Below, in pieces: positions 48,172-57,131 of a DNA stretch of 64,000 nucleotides. The DNA comes from a virus. The notes under the pieces were generated by a model. The model was not told the DNA's origin, did no database searches, and worked only from the letters and a program-made list of their open reading frames with translations. The DNA is taken from IMG/VR virus record IMGVR_UViG_3300027987_000368, positions 16,844 to 80,843 of that record; one strand, 5' to 3'. Position numbers and translations under genes: made by a program. Each line of letters opens with the position of its first letter. The stretch's first letter is position 1.

Positions 48172-49763
48172 GGCCGCCTCCGCGGAAACAGGGATTTCTT
48201 TGATCGTCGGACGTCGGACATTTGGACCACCTGGCCGTCAGTATCAATCGAGTGCTCGAAGTGAGCAAGCGCGTACGCAGCATCGGCGTGCCGCTGCTGG
48301 CCGCGGTCGGTCCTGCGCTGCGGAGCGTAGATGCCGGTGCCCCTGCGCTTGAGCGATGTCAGGTCGTCGGCCAGGTCTCGGCCGTGCCGCGGAAGCGCGA
48401 GCTCGCCGTGCTCTAGCTTCGAGCGCACCCGGATGAATGCGCTGTCCGGTAGCCGCATCGTCACCACCATCTTGCCGCGGGTCATGTCCTTCGCCCGCTC
48501 GGCGCTGCTCAAGCCGAGGCCATTTCCGTCGCCAGAGCCCGAGCGAAGCCGCGTCAGGAGCGGCCAGCAATAGTCCGCGATCTGGTCCTGCACGGTCGAC
48601 GGCACCTTCTCGCACTCGATGACGAGCCGCGGAACGCGTCGGTTGAGCGAGCTGTTGGTGCCGATGAATTTGCAGCTGATGTCCCCGGTGCGGCCGTAGT
48701 CGTCACCGACGTGGATGTCGAGCCCGAGCTGGTTGATGGCCATGAGCAGCGGCGCAAGGTGGTTGTCGAGCCAGCTCCTGACCAGCTGCTCGCGCTCCTG
48801 GGGCGTCGCTACGTCGTCCAGCTGCTCGGTGGGCAGGGGCCAGGGCTTTTCGGCGGACTCGACCAGGTCCCCGTTGATCCACATCCTCGGCTCCGCGCCG
48901 CCGCAGATCTCGACGATCGGGCACTCGGTGGGCGACAAGATCTGCGCGGCCAAGACGATCGCTCGCCCAATCAGCTGGTTGCTCGCGCCGGCGACGATGC
49001 CGAGGAACTCCTCGTCGAACACGTCCTGATTTTCGTGGCGGATCTGCGCGACCCAGGCGTCCTCGCGCTCCTGCGTCCAGCGGATCGGCGGGCGGCTGAT
49101 CCGGCAGATCCGCTTGTAGAGTCCGAGCTTCAGGGCCTCGGGAAAGAACACGGAGTGGAGCGAGGCGAAGGGCTTGCCCTCCGCGATGGCCGCCTTGACC
49201 CGCTGGACGTAGCGATAGAACCCGCTGTCGGTTCCGTGATGTGTGCTGAGTATGGCGCGGCGTCCGCCCCAGATGGAGATCGCGCTCGACGCCTTGAGCC
49301 ACGCAGTGAGGTCGACGTGCGCCGCTTCGTCGCAGATCGCAAGGCACCGCTTTTTGCCACGCATGCGGGCGGGGCGGTTCGGCAGCGCGTAGATGAAGCC
49401 GCCGCTGGGGAAGCGGATCCGGTAGGTCTGGATCGCCACCGGGTCGTGGACTTCATCGATCCAGTCAAATTCTTCGACCTCCGGGGTCGCGCGCATGATC
49501 GGCGCGAAGCGGTCCACCCATGCCGCGCACTCGAGGATGAAGCCGCGCGCGTCGTCCTGGCTGGTCGTCATGAAGTAGCAGTCCAGCCCGCCATCGCTCT
49601 TACGCGTCGATGCGACCGTCACGGCCTCGCACGCGGAAGCCCAGGTGTAGCCCTCCTGCCTGCCCTTCTCGGCGACCTTGATCGGCGAGGTATCCCAGCA
49701 CCACGCGGCCTGGTTGGGCAGCAGCACGTACTCGTCGGCGTCGACGCGGGGTCCTCCGTCCAC
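48168..49763 (-). CDS. Terminase large subunit (Mu gp28-like)
   Basis: 531 residues from GTG 49763. 'VLLPNQAAWCWDTSPIKVAE' with 'KGRQEGYTWASACEAV' is the deviant Walker A region of gp28-type terminases; 'RCLAICDEAAHVD' is Walker B; 'GRRAILSTHHG' is the coupling motif. The nuclease part includes 'LDIHVGDDYGRTGDISCKFI' and a C-terminal 'GQQRHADAAYALAHFEHSI' with the final catalytic Asp. It packages DNA into the prohead through the portal encoded next (ATGA overlap). Confidence 0.9.
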   Translation of the reverse strand: MDGGPRVDADEYVLLPNQAAWCWDTSPIKVAEKGRQEGYTWASACEAVTVASTRKSDGGLDCYFMTTSQDDARGFILECAAWVDRFAPIMRATPEVEEFDWIDEVHDPVAIQTYRIRFPSGGFIYALPNRPARMRGKKRCLAICDEAAHVDLTAWLKASSAISIWGGRRAILSTHHGTDSGFYRYVQRVKAAIAEGKPFASLHSVFFPEALKLGLYKRICRISRPPIRWTQEREDAWVAQIRHENQDVFDEEFLGIVAGASNQLIGRAIVLAAQILSPTECPIVEICGGAEPRMWINGDLVESAEKPWPLPTEQLDDVATPQEREQLVRSWLDNHLAPLLMAINQLGLDIHVGDDYGRTGDISCKFIGTNSSLNRRVPRLVIECEKVPSTVQDQIADYCWPLLTRLRSGSGDGNGLGLSSAERAKDMTRGKMVVTMRLPDSAFIRVRSKLEHGELALPRHGRDLADDLTSLKRRGTGIYAPQRRTDRGQQRHADAAYALAHFEHSIDTDGQVVQMSDVRRSKKSLFPRRRP

Positions 49764-49818
49764 GCTAACAGAGTAGCACGGGCTTGCTGTCGGCCGCGGC
49801 GTAGGCCACGATCTGGGC

Positions 49819-50916
49819 ATGCAAGTCATCCTCGGTCCGACCGTAGTTGCTGATAAATTTGGGCCCGGGCTCAACGGCTTCAAGGGCTCGATCCCACCGC
49901 TGCCGCCGCCGACGGAGCTGACCCCCGAGTGGTTCGACGCCGTCCAGATGGAGCTCGTCAACATCTTGGTCAGCCAAGGGATCGCGCTCGACGGGTTGCA
50001 GTTCGACCAGATCGCGCAGGCGCTGGCGAACTGGAACTTCGTGGGTGACGTGCTGATCGCTAGTGGTGGAACGTTGACGGTCGATGGCGACGCGACCGTG
50101 GCTGCGGGAGGAACGTTCACCTGTGACGCCGGTTCGACGTTCGCGGTCAACTCCAGCACGCCGACCTTCGGAGCATTCAGCGAAGTCAGCATGCTCGGTG
50201 ACGTAATCATCGGCACCGACGACGGCAATATGCTCACGGTGAATGCGACGTCTGCATTTCAGGGACCAGTGTCGTTTATTGTGGGACAGACTGTCACAGC
50301 CAACGGTCCATTCGTCGCAGAGGGAACAGTATCGATCAATGACGCAATGTCTGTGCTAGGTGTCAATGGCGGGTCTATGGATAGCGATTCTGCCGCTGTA
50401 ATGACGTGGAACGGGACAGCTAGTTTCACCAGCAGGCTACGAGTCAACTCGTCAATCATGTCCGCAGTTGGAGACTTTGGACGCAGCGGCGCCAATATGC
50501 TTTGGTACACGGGCACCGCTACATTTTATGGTCACACCAGTGCCGATGGCTGGGTGAAGGGATACGGCGTATATGACACCGTAGCAGCAGCACCTACGGC
50601 GACCGCTGACACCTTTGTTGCAGTGGCGCCCCCGGTCGCCGCCGACCTAGATGTTCATGTGACCTGTTGGGTCCAACGAGCCGTAGCGGGAGATGTAACA
50701 GTTGCTCTAAATGAGGTTGGTGGCGTGGGCCAGATTGGCACCTCTACGGACATCGCGGCGCCAGTCACTGGGACATCGACATATCAGGTTGTTTCATTCT
50801 CACGCCGCAGGGTTTCCGCTGATACCACACCACGGATCTACCAGTTGAGCGTTGGTGGCAACGGCCAAAATGTCAACCTGAAGAACGTTAGGATTACTGT
50901 CGAGCCTGTTCGCTAG
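49819..50916 (+). CDS. Tail fibre-like protein
   Basis: 365 residues. 'LTPEWFDAVQMELVNILVSQ' and 'GIALDGLQFDQIAQALANW' match the N-terminal attachment motif of many tail fibres ('tPeffNxvQxElxxvIexxG...D.xQLxxAI'). The middle is glycine/threonine/asparagine-rich repeated beta sequence, and the end is a jelly-roll-like domain (YQVVSFSRRRVSADTTPRIY). It is transcribed away from the terminase and is lower in GC than its neighbours, suggesting exchange between phages. Probably involved in receptor binding. Confidence 0.75.
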   Translation: MQVILGPTVVADKFGPGLNGFKGSIPPLPPPTELTPEWFDAVQMELVNILVSQGIALDGLQFDQIAQALANWNFVGDVLIASGGTLTVDGDATVAAGGTFTCDAGSTFAVNSSTPTFGAFSEVSMLGDVIIGTDDGNMLTVNATSAFQGPVSFIVGQTVTANGPFVAEGTVSINDAMSVLGVNGGSMDSDSAAVMTWNGTASFTSRLRVNSSIMSAVGDFGRSGANMLWYTGTATFYGHTSADGWVKGYGVYDTVAAAPTATADTFVAVAPPVAADLDVHVTCWVQRAVAGDVTVALNEVGGVGQIGTSTDIAAPVTGTSTYQVVSFSRRRVSADTTPRIYQLSVGGNGQNVNLKNVRITVEPVR

Positions 50917-51470
50917 TTCGGCCAGGCGCAGAATCCATTGACGGTGACGCCGAACGGCGAACACGTGAGGTGCTCGCACGTGTCGTCACCTTGTGTGCAC
51001 GGAGTAACGCAGCCGCCGTTTACCATGATCCCAAACTCACCGAGCACTGAATCTGTCAAGCATGGGTCTGACACGGTCACGTGAGCGCAAATGTTGGCAT
51101 CCGTCCCGTTGGCAGATACGCACGTCAAGCCGGGCTCGCACACCAAGCCGGGCTCGCACGCACAGTTGAGCTGACCATCTGGACATAACCCGCAAACTCC
51201 GCCCATGCAAGCCAGGCCATCAGAGCATTGCCCCTGAGCACACTCACATCCGTTCCCATCGCAGTTCCCATCGCCATCGCCATCGCCGTCGCCCGGTTCC
51301 GGCGCGCACTCTGGCACAGGCGGGTCTCCGCCTGTGGTCGTGTCGCCGCCCGTGGTCGTGTTGCCGCCCGTCGAGTCGCTTTCTCCATCACTGCTAATAT
51401 CGCCCATTTGACCTGGGCCACATGCGAGTGACGAAATGGTGAAGATATATATGATTGACGTTTTGCGCAT
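50913..51470 (-). CDS. Cys-rich secreted lipoprotein (moron)
   Basis: 185 residues. MRKTSIIYIFTISSLACG is a lipoprotein signal peptide with lipobox SLAC. A TTTGGDTTTGGD linker, a DGDGDGDGN stretch and a C-terminal region with many Cys (CSDGLACMGGVCGLC) follow. It resembles outer-membrane lipoproteins of Nannocystis/Plesiocystis-type myxobacteria. It is likely expressed from its own promoter (see 51482-51510) during infection or lysogeny and may alter the host surface. It converges on the fibre gene with 4 bp overlap. Confidence 0.75.
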   Translation of the reverse strand: MRKTSIIYIFTISSLACGPGQMGDISSDGESDSTGGNTTTGGDTTTGGDPPVPECAPEPGDGDGDGDGNCDGNGCECAQGQCSDGLACMGGVCGLCPDGQLNCACEPGLVCEPGLTCVSANGTDANICAHVTVSDPCLTDSVLGEFGIMVNGGCVTPCTQGDDTCEHLTCSPFGVTVNGFCAWPN

Positions 51471-51481
51471 TGTCTTTTTCG

Positions 51482-51510
51482 TTTCTAGTGGTGTTAGGTC
51501 AGTCGGTCAT
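51482..51510 (-). promoter_or_regulatory. Candidate promoter for the 50913-51470 lipoprotein
   Basis: Minus strand ATGACC (-35, 51510-51505), 17-bp spacer, TAGAAA (-10, 51487-51482), followed by CG. It matches the arrangement in front of the second lipoprotein and lies at the 3' end of that gene. Confidence 0.4.
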
Positions 51511-51926
51511 CCTAGAGGCCATCCGCACGCGCCACCAGCTATTGGGCATTCCATGCCTCCGTCGCAGTCTCCTGGTTGAAAACACGCAGGCGCGCACTCC
51601 CCATCAACGACCTCGATGGGATTGGACGTGTCCGGCGAGGGCTCGAGCCCATCGCACTGCGGGTCCACATCCGACAGCACGCACAGCGTGCTCATGTCGA
51701 CAGCCTTGCCCAAGTCCTGGACTAGGCACTCCAACTTCACACCGCACCAGGTTCGGCAAACCTCGTCTGGGCATGGACCCCAAAGTTGGCCGGGCCCGCC
51801 GACCTCTCCATCGTTGAACTCAGGGCAAACGCCGCCGCTGTCAACGACGTTGAAGCGAAGTGTCTCATCCTCCATTGGGATACACGCAAACAGAAGAAAA
51901 GCAGCTGTTAGAACGTATGGTTTCAT
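51507..51926 (-). CDS. Second Cys-rich lipoprotein (moron)
   Basis: 139 residues. MKPYVLTAAFLLFACIPMED has a lipobox FAC with a typical signal peptide. The mature part is acidic with paired Cys (CPDEVCRTWCGVKLEC, CFQPGDCDGGMEC). It is followed by the first lipoprotein gene. Same likely origin and role as its neighbour; the two share little sequence beyond the signal and Cys pattern. Confidence 0.75.
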   Translation of the reverse strand: MKPYVLTAAFLLFACIPMEDETLRFNVVDSGGVCPEFNDGEVGGPGQLWGPCPDEVCRTWCGVKLECLVQDLGKAVDMSTLCVLSDVDPQCDGLEPSPDTSNPIEVVDGECAPACFQPGDCDGGMECPIAGGACGWPLG

Positions 51927-51932
51927 CGCGCG

Positions 51933-51961
51933 TTTCTATGTAACGATTAGCTGCGTGTCAA
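51933..51961 (-). promoter_or_regulatory. Sigma-70-type promoter of the second lipoprotein
   Basis: Minus strand TTGACA (51961-51956), 17-bp spacer, TAGAAA (51938-51933). Transcription would start at about the A of the ATG at 51926, so the mRNA may be leaderless. Confidence 0.65.
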
Positions 51962-52074
51962 GAGGAAACGAAGAAATTATTTGCGTCTGCTAGTGCGCAA
52001 ATGCCTCTTTTGGTGCGCGGAATACGAATCATGTCGCAGCGACAGCCGACGTCACGACGTGGTCATCGCTGCAG

Positions 52075-53178
52075 TTATAGTTCACCACTCGGGACATCGT
52101 TCCATCCGTCACTCACGAGCGCCAACCTGCTCTCGAGCTCCGTGATCTCAGCATCCCACTGCGCCCCGCCAGCCACGCGCAGGCTCAGCTCGTCGACGTA
52201 TGCCGCCGGCAGTCCAGACGCACTCGCCCGCGCGCGCGCGTCGGCCGAGAGCTTTGCGCCAACAACGTCGAGAACGAGCTTGTCGATGCCCACGATCTCG
52301 ACGATGAGGTCAACACGCTTGGGACGCAACAAGGCCGGCCGGATCGGACGCAGCGAATTCGCGGTCATGATGACCAGCGGGATCGTCCTCCTGGTGACCT
52401 CCAGCGCCGATAGCAACATCGAACCAGCTGCTCGGTGCACCTTGAGCGCGTGGTCGAGGTCGTCAACGATCAGCGCTCCAGGACGCAGCGACATCGCCAC
52501 ATCCCAGGCGGCCCGGCGCGAGCTCGCTGATGCGTCTAGGACGATGTACGACCCACCGATCCGCTCTGCCAGCTGGCGAGCAAGACCTGTTTTTCCAGTC
52601 CCCGAAGGGCCCAACAGCAGCACCGACCGAGGGCCGTGCGCTATCTCGCAGCGAAGCTTGGCCTCGAGGTCTTGCCCCGCTGAGCTCATCACGTCGAGCG
52701 GGCTAGGCTCAGTGGAGATCGACCACTCGTTCTCGTACTCGCCGCCATGGAGCGCAAGCCGTGCCTCGCCGCGAAACGCCGCGGCCGTGACCACGTGCTG
52801 TGCCAGCTCGTCGAGCGGAACGCTTGAACGAAACTCAGACCACGACCCAGGCCGCGCCCAAGCGACAAGCGCACCCGCGACATCGCGCACAACCAAGCGA
52901 CCATCGGCGACCGGAATGCTCGCCACAATGTCGCCGAACTTCTCGGAGAGCGTACGTAGCACCGAGCTGTCGATCTCGTGCCATCGATCCCAGGTGTCAC
53001 GCAGCCACGCATGATGTATGTGGTCCCTAATTGCTTCGAGCGATGGCTTCGGAGTCCTCATGACCCTGGCCGCGAGGGAGCCTTGGTCGAACACCTGGCT
53101 GAATGCAGAAGCGATAGATGCCCACTCGATCCCGATATTCAGCCGCTCGATCATCTTCGCCCTGCGTGCGCCAGACAT
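52075..53178 (-). CDS. BCS1-like AAA+ ATPase
   Basis: 367 residues. Walker A GPSGTGKT (190-197), Walker B ALIVDDLD (235-242), sensor 1 TAN (272-274) and an arginine-finger region RPIRPALLRPKRVD (277-290) resemble the BCS1/AAA group, whose 'LDPALLRPGRFD' is close. The N-terminal 170 residues are a separate substrate-binding part. Related phage ATPases have been seen near defence or chaperone functions; its target here is unknown. A truncated relative is at 20170-21084. Confidence 0.8.
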   Translation of the reverse strand: MSGARRAKMIERLNIGIEWASIASAFSQVFDQGSLAARVMRTPKPSLEAIRDHIHHAWLRDTWDRWHEIDSSVLRTLSEKFGDIVASIPVADGRLVVRDVAGALVAWARPGSWSEFRSSVPLDELAQHVVTAAAFRGEARLALHGGEYENEWSISTEPSPLDVMSSAGQDLEAKLRCEIAHGPRSVLLLGPSGTGKTGLARQLAERIGGSYIVLDASASSRRAAWDVAMSLRPGALIVDDLDHALKVHRAAGSMLLSALEVTRRTIPLVIMTANSLRPIRPALLRPKRVDLIVEIVGIDKLVLDVVGAKLSADARARASASGLPAAYVDELSLRVAGGAQWDAEITELESRLALVSDGWNDVPSGEL

Positions 53179-53180
53179 CG

Positions 53181-53379
53181 CTATCCCCGAACGCTCGAGT
53201 TAGTGCTGGGACCGGGATGCCTGCGGTTGCCATGGCCATCGCAGTCAGGCGCATGCGGAATCGGCTTGGCCGAAACCAGATCCGCCAACAGGGAAGGAGA
53301 CAGCGGGCGCGTCCATGTCGCGCAGTCGCAGACAATCTGTCCGCTATCGTCGATGCTCCATCCAGGAGCGAGTTTATGG

Positions 53380-53387
<8 letters not shown>
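53181..53387 (-). CDS. Small protein, 68 aa
   Basis: Starts MTNHKLAPGWSIDDSGQIVC. Two Cys (CDC) and 'PDCDGHGN' are the only notable residues. It lies directly upstream of the ATPase and overlaps the preceding gene by 8 bp. Function unknown. Confidence 0.5.
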
Positions 53388-53781
<394 letters not shown>

Positions 53782-53823
53782 GGTGACGACCTCAATGACA
53801 CACGAGCAACGTATATTCCATGA

Positions 53824-54174
53824 TTACCTCGAAGCGAGAACGAGCTGATCGAGCGTGCTGTCGGGCTCGACACCGGCCAGCATGGACTCGGAGATCATCG
53901 CCTCGACCTCGCTGTTCGACAGCTGCAAAAACCTCGCGATCACGCGGGCGCGACCCATGAGCTCGCGCAGCTGCGCCACCATCCTGAGCTCGAACGCCGG
54001 AGCCGCGTCAGCCATGACCAGCGACACGAATGTCAGGCCGAACGCCTCGATGATGATCCGATACATCGGCGCCGCGATTTGGTCCGGCTGCTCGAGCAGC
54101 ATCGTGCTCCTGAGATTGATCGCGCCCGAGTAGACAGTCACGATGCGGACGGGTAGCTGATGACGGGTGGCCAT
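53824..54174 (-). CDS. Hypothetical helical protein, 116 aa
   Basis: Starts MATRHQLPVRIVTVYSGAIN. Mostly amphipathic helices (ELRMVAQLRELMGRARVIAR; NSEVEAMISESMLAGVEPDS). It is downstream of a strong minus-strand terminator, so it must have its own promoter or rely on read-through. Confidence 0.55.
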   Translation of the reverse strand: MATRHQLPVRIVTVYSGAINLRSTMLLEQPDQIAAPMYRIIIEAFGLTFVSLVMADAAPAFELRMVAQLRELMGRARVIARFLQLSNSEVEAMISESMLAGVEPDSTLDQLVLASR

Positions 54175-54208
54175 GCGCGCACGACCGATCCGGCTCAGAT
54201 CGGATTCC

Positions 54209-54244
54209 AAAAAACGCGGCTGCCGGGTATTTCCGACAGCCGCG
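54209..54244 (-). terminator. Rho-independent terminator
   Basis: On the minus strand CGCGGCTG (54244-54237) pairs with CAGCCGCG (54222-54215), and the stem is followed directly by TTTTTT (54214-54209). It ends transcription of the gene at 54323-54682. Confidence 0.85.
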
Positions 54245-54322
54245 GTGACCAGACTTGACCGGTGGTGACCGCCACCAGTCCACCTATACAGAGGTTACCC
54301 GCGTTCTTCGCCGCGGGCAAGA

Positions 54323-54682
54323 TCAGTGGACGACGCCAGCTGGTCCCGCGGGATGACCCAGTTCGGCGGCGATGTCGAGCGCGCGAGCGAGGTGTTTGGT
54401 CTCCGAGCCCGGCGAACCCAGCTGCATGGTCTCGTGCTGAGCGAGGTGACGCGCGAGCGCGGCGACCCGATCGTTGTGTGCGGCCGCCGCCAGCTCGAGG
54501 TGCTGGTGAGCCGCCGCTTCGTTGGCTGACGCGCAGCACTCGTCGAGCGCATCTACCAGCTCGCCGATCTCGGTGTCGGCAGCTCGAAGCACCCTCACCA
54601 AGTCGTTGGCCGCACCAGCGCAGCCGCAGCCGCGCAGCAGAGCTGGAAGCGCGTGGTACAGGACCTTGCTGTATGCGGACAT
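54323..54682 (-). CDS. Hypothetical helical protein, 119 aa
   Basis: Starts MSAYSKVLYHALPALLRG (an upstream GTG is possible). Ala/Leu/His-rich helices (AADTEIGELVDALDECCASA; ALARHLAQHETMQLG). It is the first gene of the minus-strand group and is followed by a terminator. The 234 bp to the next plus-strand start (54683-54916) hold only overlapping, non-coding-like frames and probably divergent promoters. Confidence 0.5.
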   Translation of the reverse strand: MSAYSKVLYHALPALLRGCGCAGAANDLVRVLRAADTEIGELVDALDECCASANEAAAHQHLELAAAAHNDRVAALARHLAQHETMQLGSPGSETKHLARALDIAAELGHPAGPAGVVH

Positions 54683-54916
54683 GGCGGAGATAAGATGGTC
54701 AGCTTGCACGCGGAGCTCCACCGAGCAGCTGCTGGAATGATTCCAGCGCCAGCGCGCACGAGCAGCTCGACGAGCGGCCGACGCTTGGTCACCCGCCCGC
54801 GGCTGCCGTCTCGGGCCAGGCTGACCCGCGATGCTGAACTCGAGCAGCTGGCGAATGCCGCGAACGGACGAACGCGCAGTTGGGAAGCGAGCAGCCGGAT
54901 CGCGGGTAGTACTCGC

Positions 54917-55168
54917 ATGTCCGAATTTCACCAGGCTCTCGACCTCATCCTGCACCGTCAACCATCCGCACCAGAGGAACTCACCGACATTGAGCGCGGT
55001 CTTCTCGTTCGCGTTTCCGCGCTTGTCGATGCCAATGCAGCCCTCCTCGACAAGCTCGTCGCCGAGCGTCAGACCACGATCGTCGACATCCGCAACGAGG
55101 CCGTGGTCGAGTTCCTGGCCTACTCGAACCCAGGCGTGCTCGTCAGCATCATGGGGCCGCCATGCTGA
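54917..55168 (+). CDS. Hypothetical protein, 83 aa
   Basis: Starts MSEFHQALDLILHRQPSAP. Helical, with 'RGLLVRVSALVDANAALLDK' and a hydrophobic end. First gene of the rightward recombination/lysis block. Overlaps the next gene by 7 bp. Function unknown. Confidence 0.55.
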   Translation: MSEFHQALDLILHRQPSAPEELTDIERGLLVRVSALVDANAALLDKLVAERQTTIVDIRNEAVVEFLAYSNPGVLVSIMGPPC

Positions 55169-55512
55169 TCGCCGAACGCCGGCGCGATCACCTGCGGGTG
55201 ATGGGCCAGTGGCTGACAAACGCGATCATCGAGTTTGACGCGGCCGGGCTGTCAGAGCTTGTGTCCGCGGCCGAGCACCACGCCGAACAGGCGCTGCTGC
55301 TCGCGCTGCCGGATGGCGCGGTCGACTTTCGGCCGGGCTGCGACGCGATCCCGATCCAACGAAACGGCATCACGCTGATCGTCCCCGGCGACACGCCGTG
55401 CGAGATCCTGGACTCGATGTTCGATATCGCCGAGGAGTTGGAGGCTGGGCCAGTTCCGCTCACCATTGCCGAGTTTTTCGAGTTCGTGAAGAAGTCGAGG
55501 CCCATCGGGTGA
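55162..55512 (+). CDS. Hypothetical protein, 116 aa
   Basis: Starts MLIAERRRDHLRVMGQWLT. An alpha/beta sequence with 'DFRPGCDAIPIQRNGITLIV' and a helical end. Coupled to the next gene by GTGA. Function unknown. Confidence 0.6.
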   Translation: MLIAERRRDHLRVMGQWLTNAIIEFDAAGLSELVSAAEHHAEQALLLALPDGAVDFRPGCDAIPIQRNGITLIVPGDTPCEILDSMFDIAEELEAGPVPLTIAEFFEFVKKSRPIG

Positions 55513-56123
55513 CCACACGCAAGAGCCGGTCGCCTGTCACCGAGGTGGCCGGCCGCTTGAACAAACGCTGGCAGCCAGCCGAACTCAAGCGTCTAAAACA
55601 GCTTCTGGGCCAGCGCAAGACCCACGCGGAGATCGCCGACATCATGGAGCGAAGCCTTCCTGCTGTCGGCTATGCCGTGCGAAGAATTGGTGTACAGCGT
55701 CCAGCAAGGCGCTGGACCAAGGCTGACGACGCTAGGCTCCGCGAGCTCTGGGTCCCAGGTCTGGACGGACTCCCGAGCGACGACGCGCTTGCGTCCGCGA
55801 TGGGTCGCGGCGCTCGAGCGATCAAGGCCAGGCGACTGACGCTCGACCTGCGGCGCCGACCGGGATGGCTGACCGCGGAGGTCAAGCTTTTGCGTCGGAT
55901 GTGGCGCGCGAATAAGCCAGACCAGGCTTTCATCGATGAGGCCGCCAAGCGGTGGCCTGACCGGCCGCGACGCACCATCGCGCAGGTCCGAGCTCGGCGT
56001 GCGGCCCTTGGCCTGGTCCGCGGCCACAGCGGCATCAGGATCAAGGACTACGCGACCGACACGTTGATCAACGAGATCCGACGCCGCGGGCTCAACGTCA
56101 TCATCCGAGGCGACCGGCGTTGA
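55509..56123 (+). CDS. SANT/Myb-like DNA-binding protein
   Basis: 204 residues from GTG 55509. Three Trp-containing helix bundles (KRWQPAELKRLKQLLGQRKT; RRWTKADDARLRELWVPGLD; GWLTAEVKLLRRMWRANKPD) have the spacing of tandem Myb/SANT or homeodomain-like repeats, each followed by a basic recognition-like helix (ERSLPAVGYAVRRIGVQRP). Such a protein could act as a regulator or replication/recombination accessory. It is upstream of the exonuclease/Erf pair. Confidence 0.65.
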   Translation: MTTRKSRSPVTEVAGRLNKRWQPAELKRLKQLLGQRKTHAEIADIMERSLPAVGYAVRRIGVQRPARRWTKADDARLRELWVPGLDGLPSDDALASAMGRGARAIKARRLTLDLRRRPGWLTAEVKLLRRMWRANKPDQAFIDEAAKRWPDRPRRTIAQVRARRAALGLVRGHSGIRIKDYATDTLINEIRRRGLNVIIRGDRR

Positions 56124-56195
56124 CGACTGCGCCGCTCGCCACGGCGCCGGCGTTGCATACTCGGAATACGCGTAGGCCACGCCAGTTTCATTGCC

Positions 56196-57131
56196 ATGAT
56201 CGAGATACCCGAGCTCGCTGTTGGCGAGGCCGTCGCCGTGGACTGGACCTTCGAGGTGTACCTCGAGGACCGCAGCGCGCTCACTAGGAGCTCGCTGGCG
56301 TTCTGCGAAAAGGACCCCCGCGGTTTCCGTGATTGGACCCTCGGCACGGCCGATTCGGGACCGGGCAGCAAGTCGAAGACGCGCGGGACGCTGTCGCATC
56401 TCTGGCTGCTCGAGCCCCAAGAATGGTGCCGGCGCGTTGGGGTGCCGGAGATCCCGAGGCCGGACAACGCGAGCGGGAACGCCAAGAAAGGGACCCGCGA
56501 ACGCGAGATCTACGACGGCTGGCGTGCCCTGGTCGCCAAGCGCGAGACTCTCATGGCGAAGATCCCAGACAGGATCGACGTGACGCTCGCCGAGTTCGAG
56601 AGCATCCAGGCCATCGCCAAGAGCGTTTGGTCGCACCCCGAAGCGCGGGCCCTGCTCTCCGCACCAGGCTGGTCCGAGCAGACCGTGCTGTGGCGCGAGC
56701 CGACTACGGGGCTACTGACCAAGGTCCGGCTCGACCGGCTCGACGAGCTCGGTCCCGAGCACATCGTCGAGACCGAACTCGAGGCTGGCCTGGCGATCGC
56801 CGACATCAAGACCACGCGAGACCACACCGAACACGCCTTCGGCCGGTCGATAGCCGACTATGGGTATCTCGCCCAGGCGGCCTTCTACAGCGATGCTGTG
56901 GAGGCTTTGTTCGGGCGCAAACCAGGATTCTACTTCATCGCCGCAAAGAACGAATCAACCTGGGGGACCGCTGTTTACCGGCTCGACGACGAGCAACTTG
57001 AGCGTGGGCGGCAGACCTACCAGGAGCGCCTTCTCGATGTGCTAGGACGTCAATTCCGGGACGACTGGCTCGCGGATTGTGAGCGCGGCGTCCGGTCAAT
57101 ATACGTACCAGATTGGAGCAAGAAGCGATGA
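56196..57131 (+). CDS. PDDEXK exonuclease, RecE/DUF3799-like
   Basis: 311 residues. 'RSSLAFCEKDPRGFRDW' and 'KTRGTLSHLWLLEPQEW' are the N-terminal signature; 'GLLTKVRLDRLDEL' and 'GLAIADIKTTRDHTEHAF' (around 200-215) give the D...DxK active site, and 'YGYLAQAAFYSDAVEAL' the conserved QxxxY helix. It degrades one strand of dsDNA to make ssDNA for the annealing protein encoded next (ATGA overlap). Confidence 0.85.
   Translation: MIEIPELAVGEAVAVDWTFEVYLEDRSALTRSSLAFCEKDPRGFRDWTLGTADSGPGSKSKTRGTLSHLWLLEPQEWCRRVGVPEIPRPDNASGNAKKGTREREIYDGWRALVAKRETLMAKIPDRIDVTLAEFESIQAIAKSVWSHPEARALLSAPGWSEQTVLWREPTTGLLTKVRLDRLDELGPEHIVETELEAGLAIADIKTTRDHTEHAFGRSIADYGYLAQAAFYSDAVEALFGRKPGFYFIAAKNESTWGTAVYRLDDEQLERGRQTYQERLLDVLGRQFRDDWLADCERGVRSIYVPDWSKKR

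Noticed and set aside
54245-54300. Phage repressor operator at the GGTGGTGACCGCCACC palindrome
   Set aside because: Only one imperfect palindrome, no divergent repressor/cro gene pair at the site, and no second copy seen nearby.
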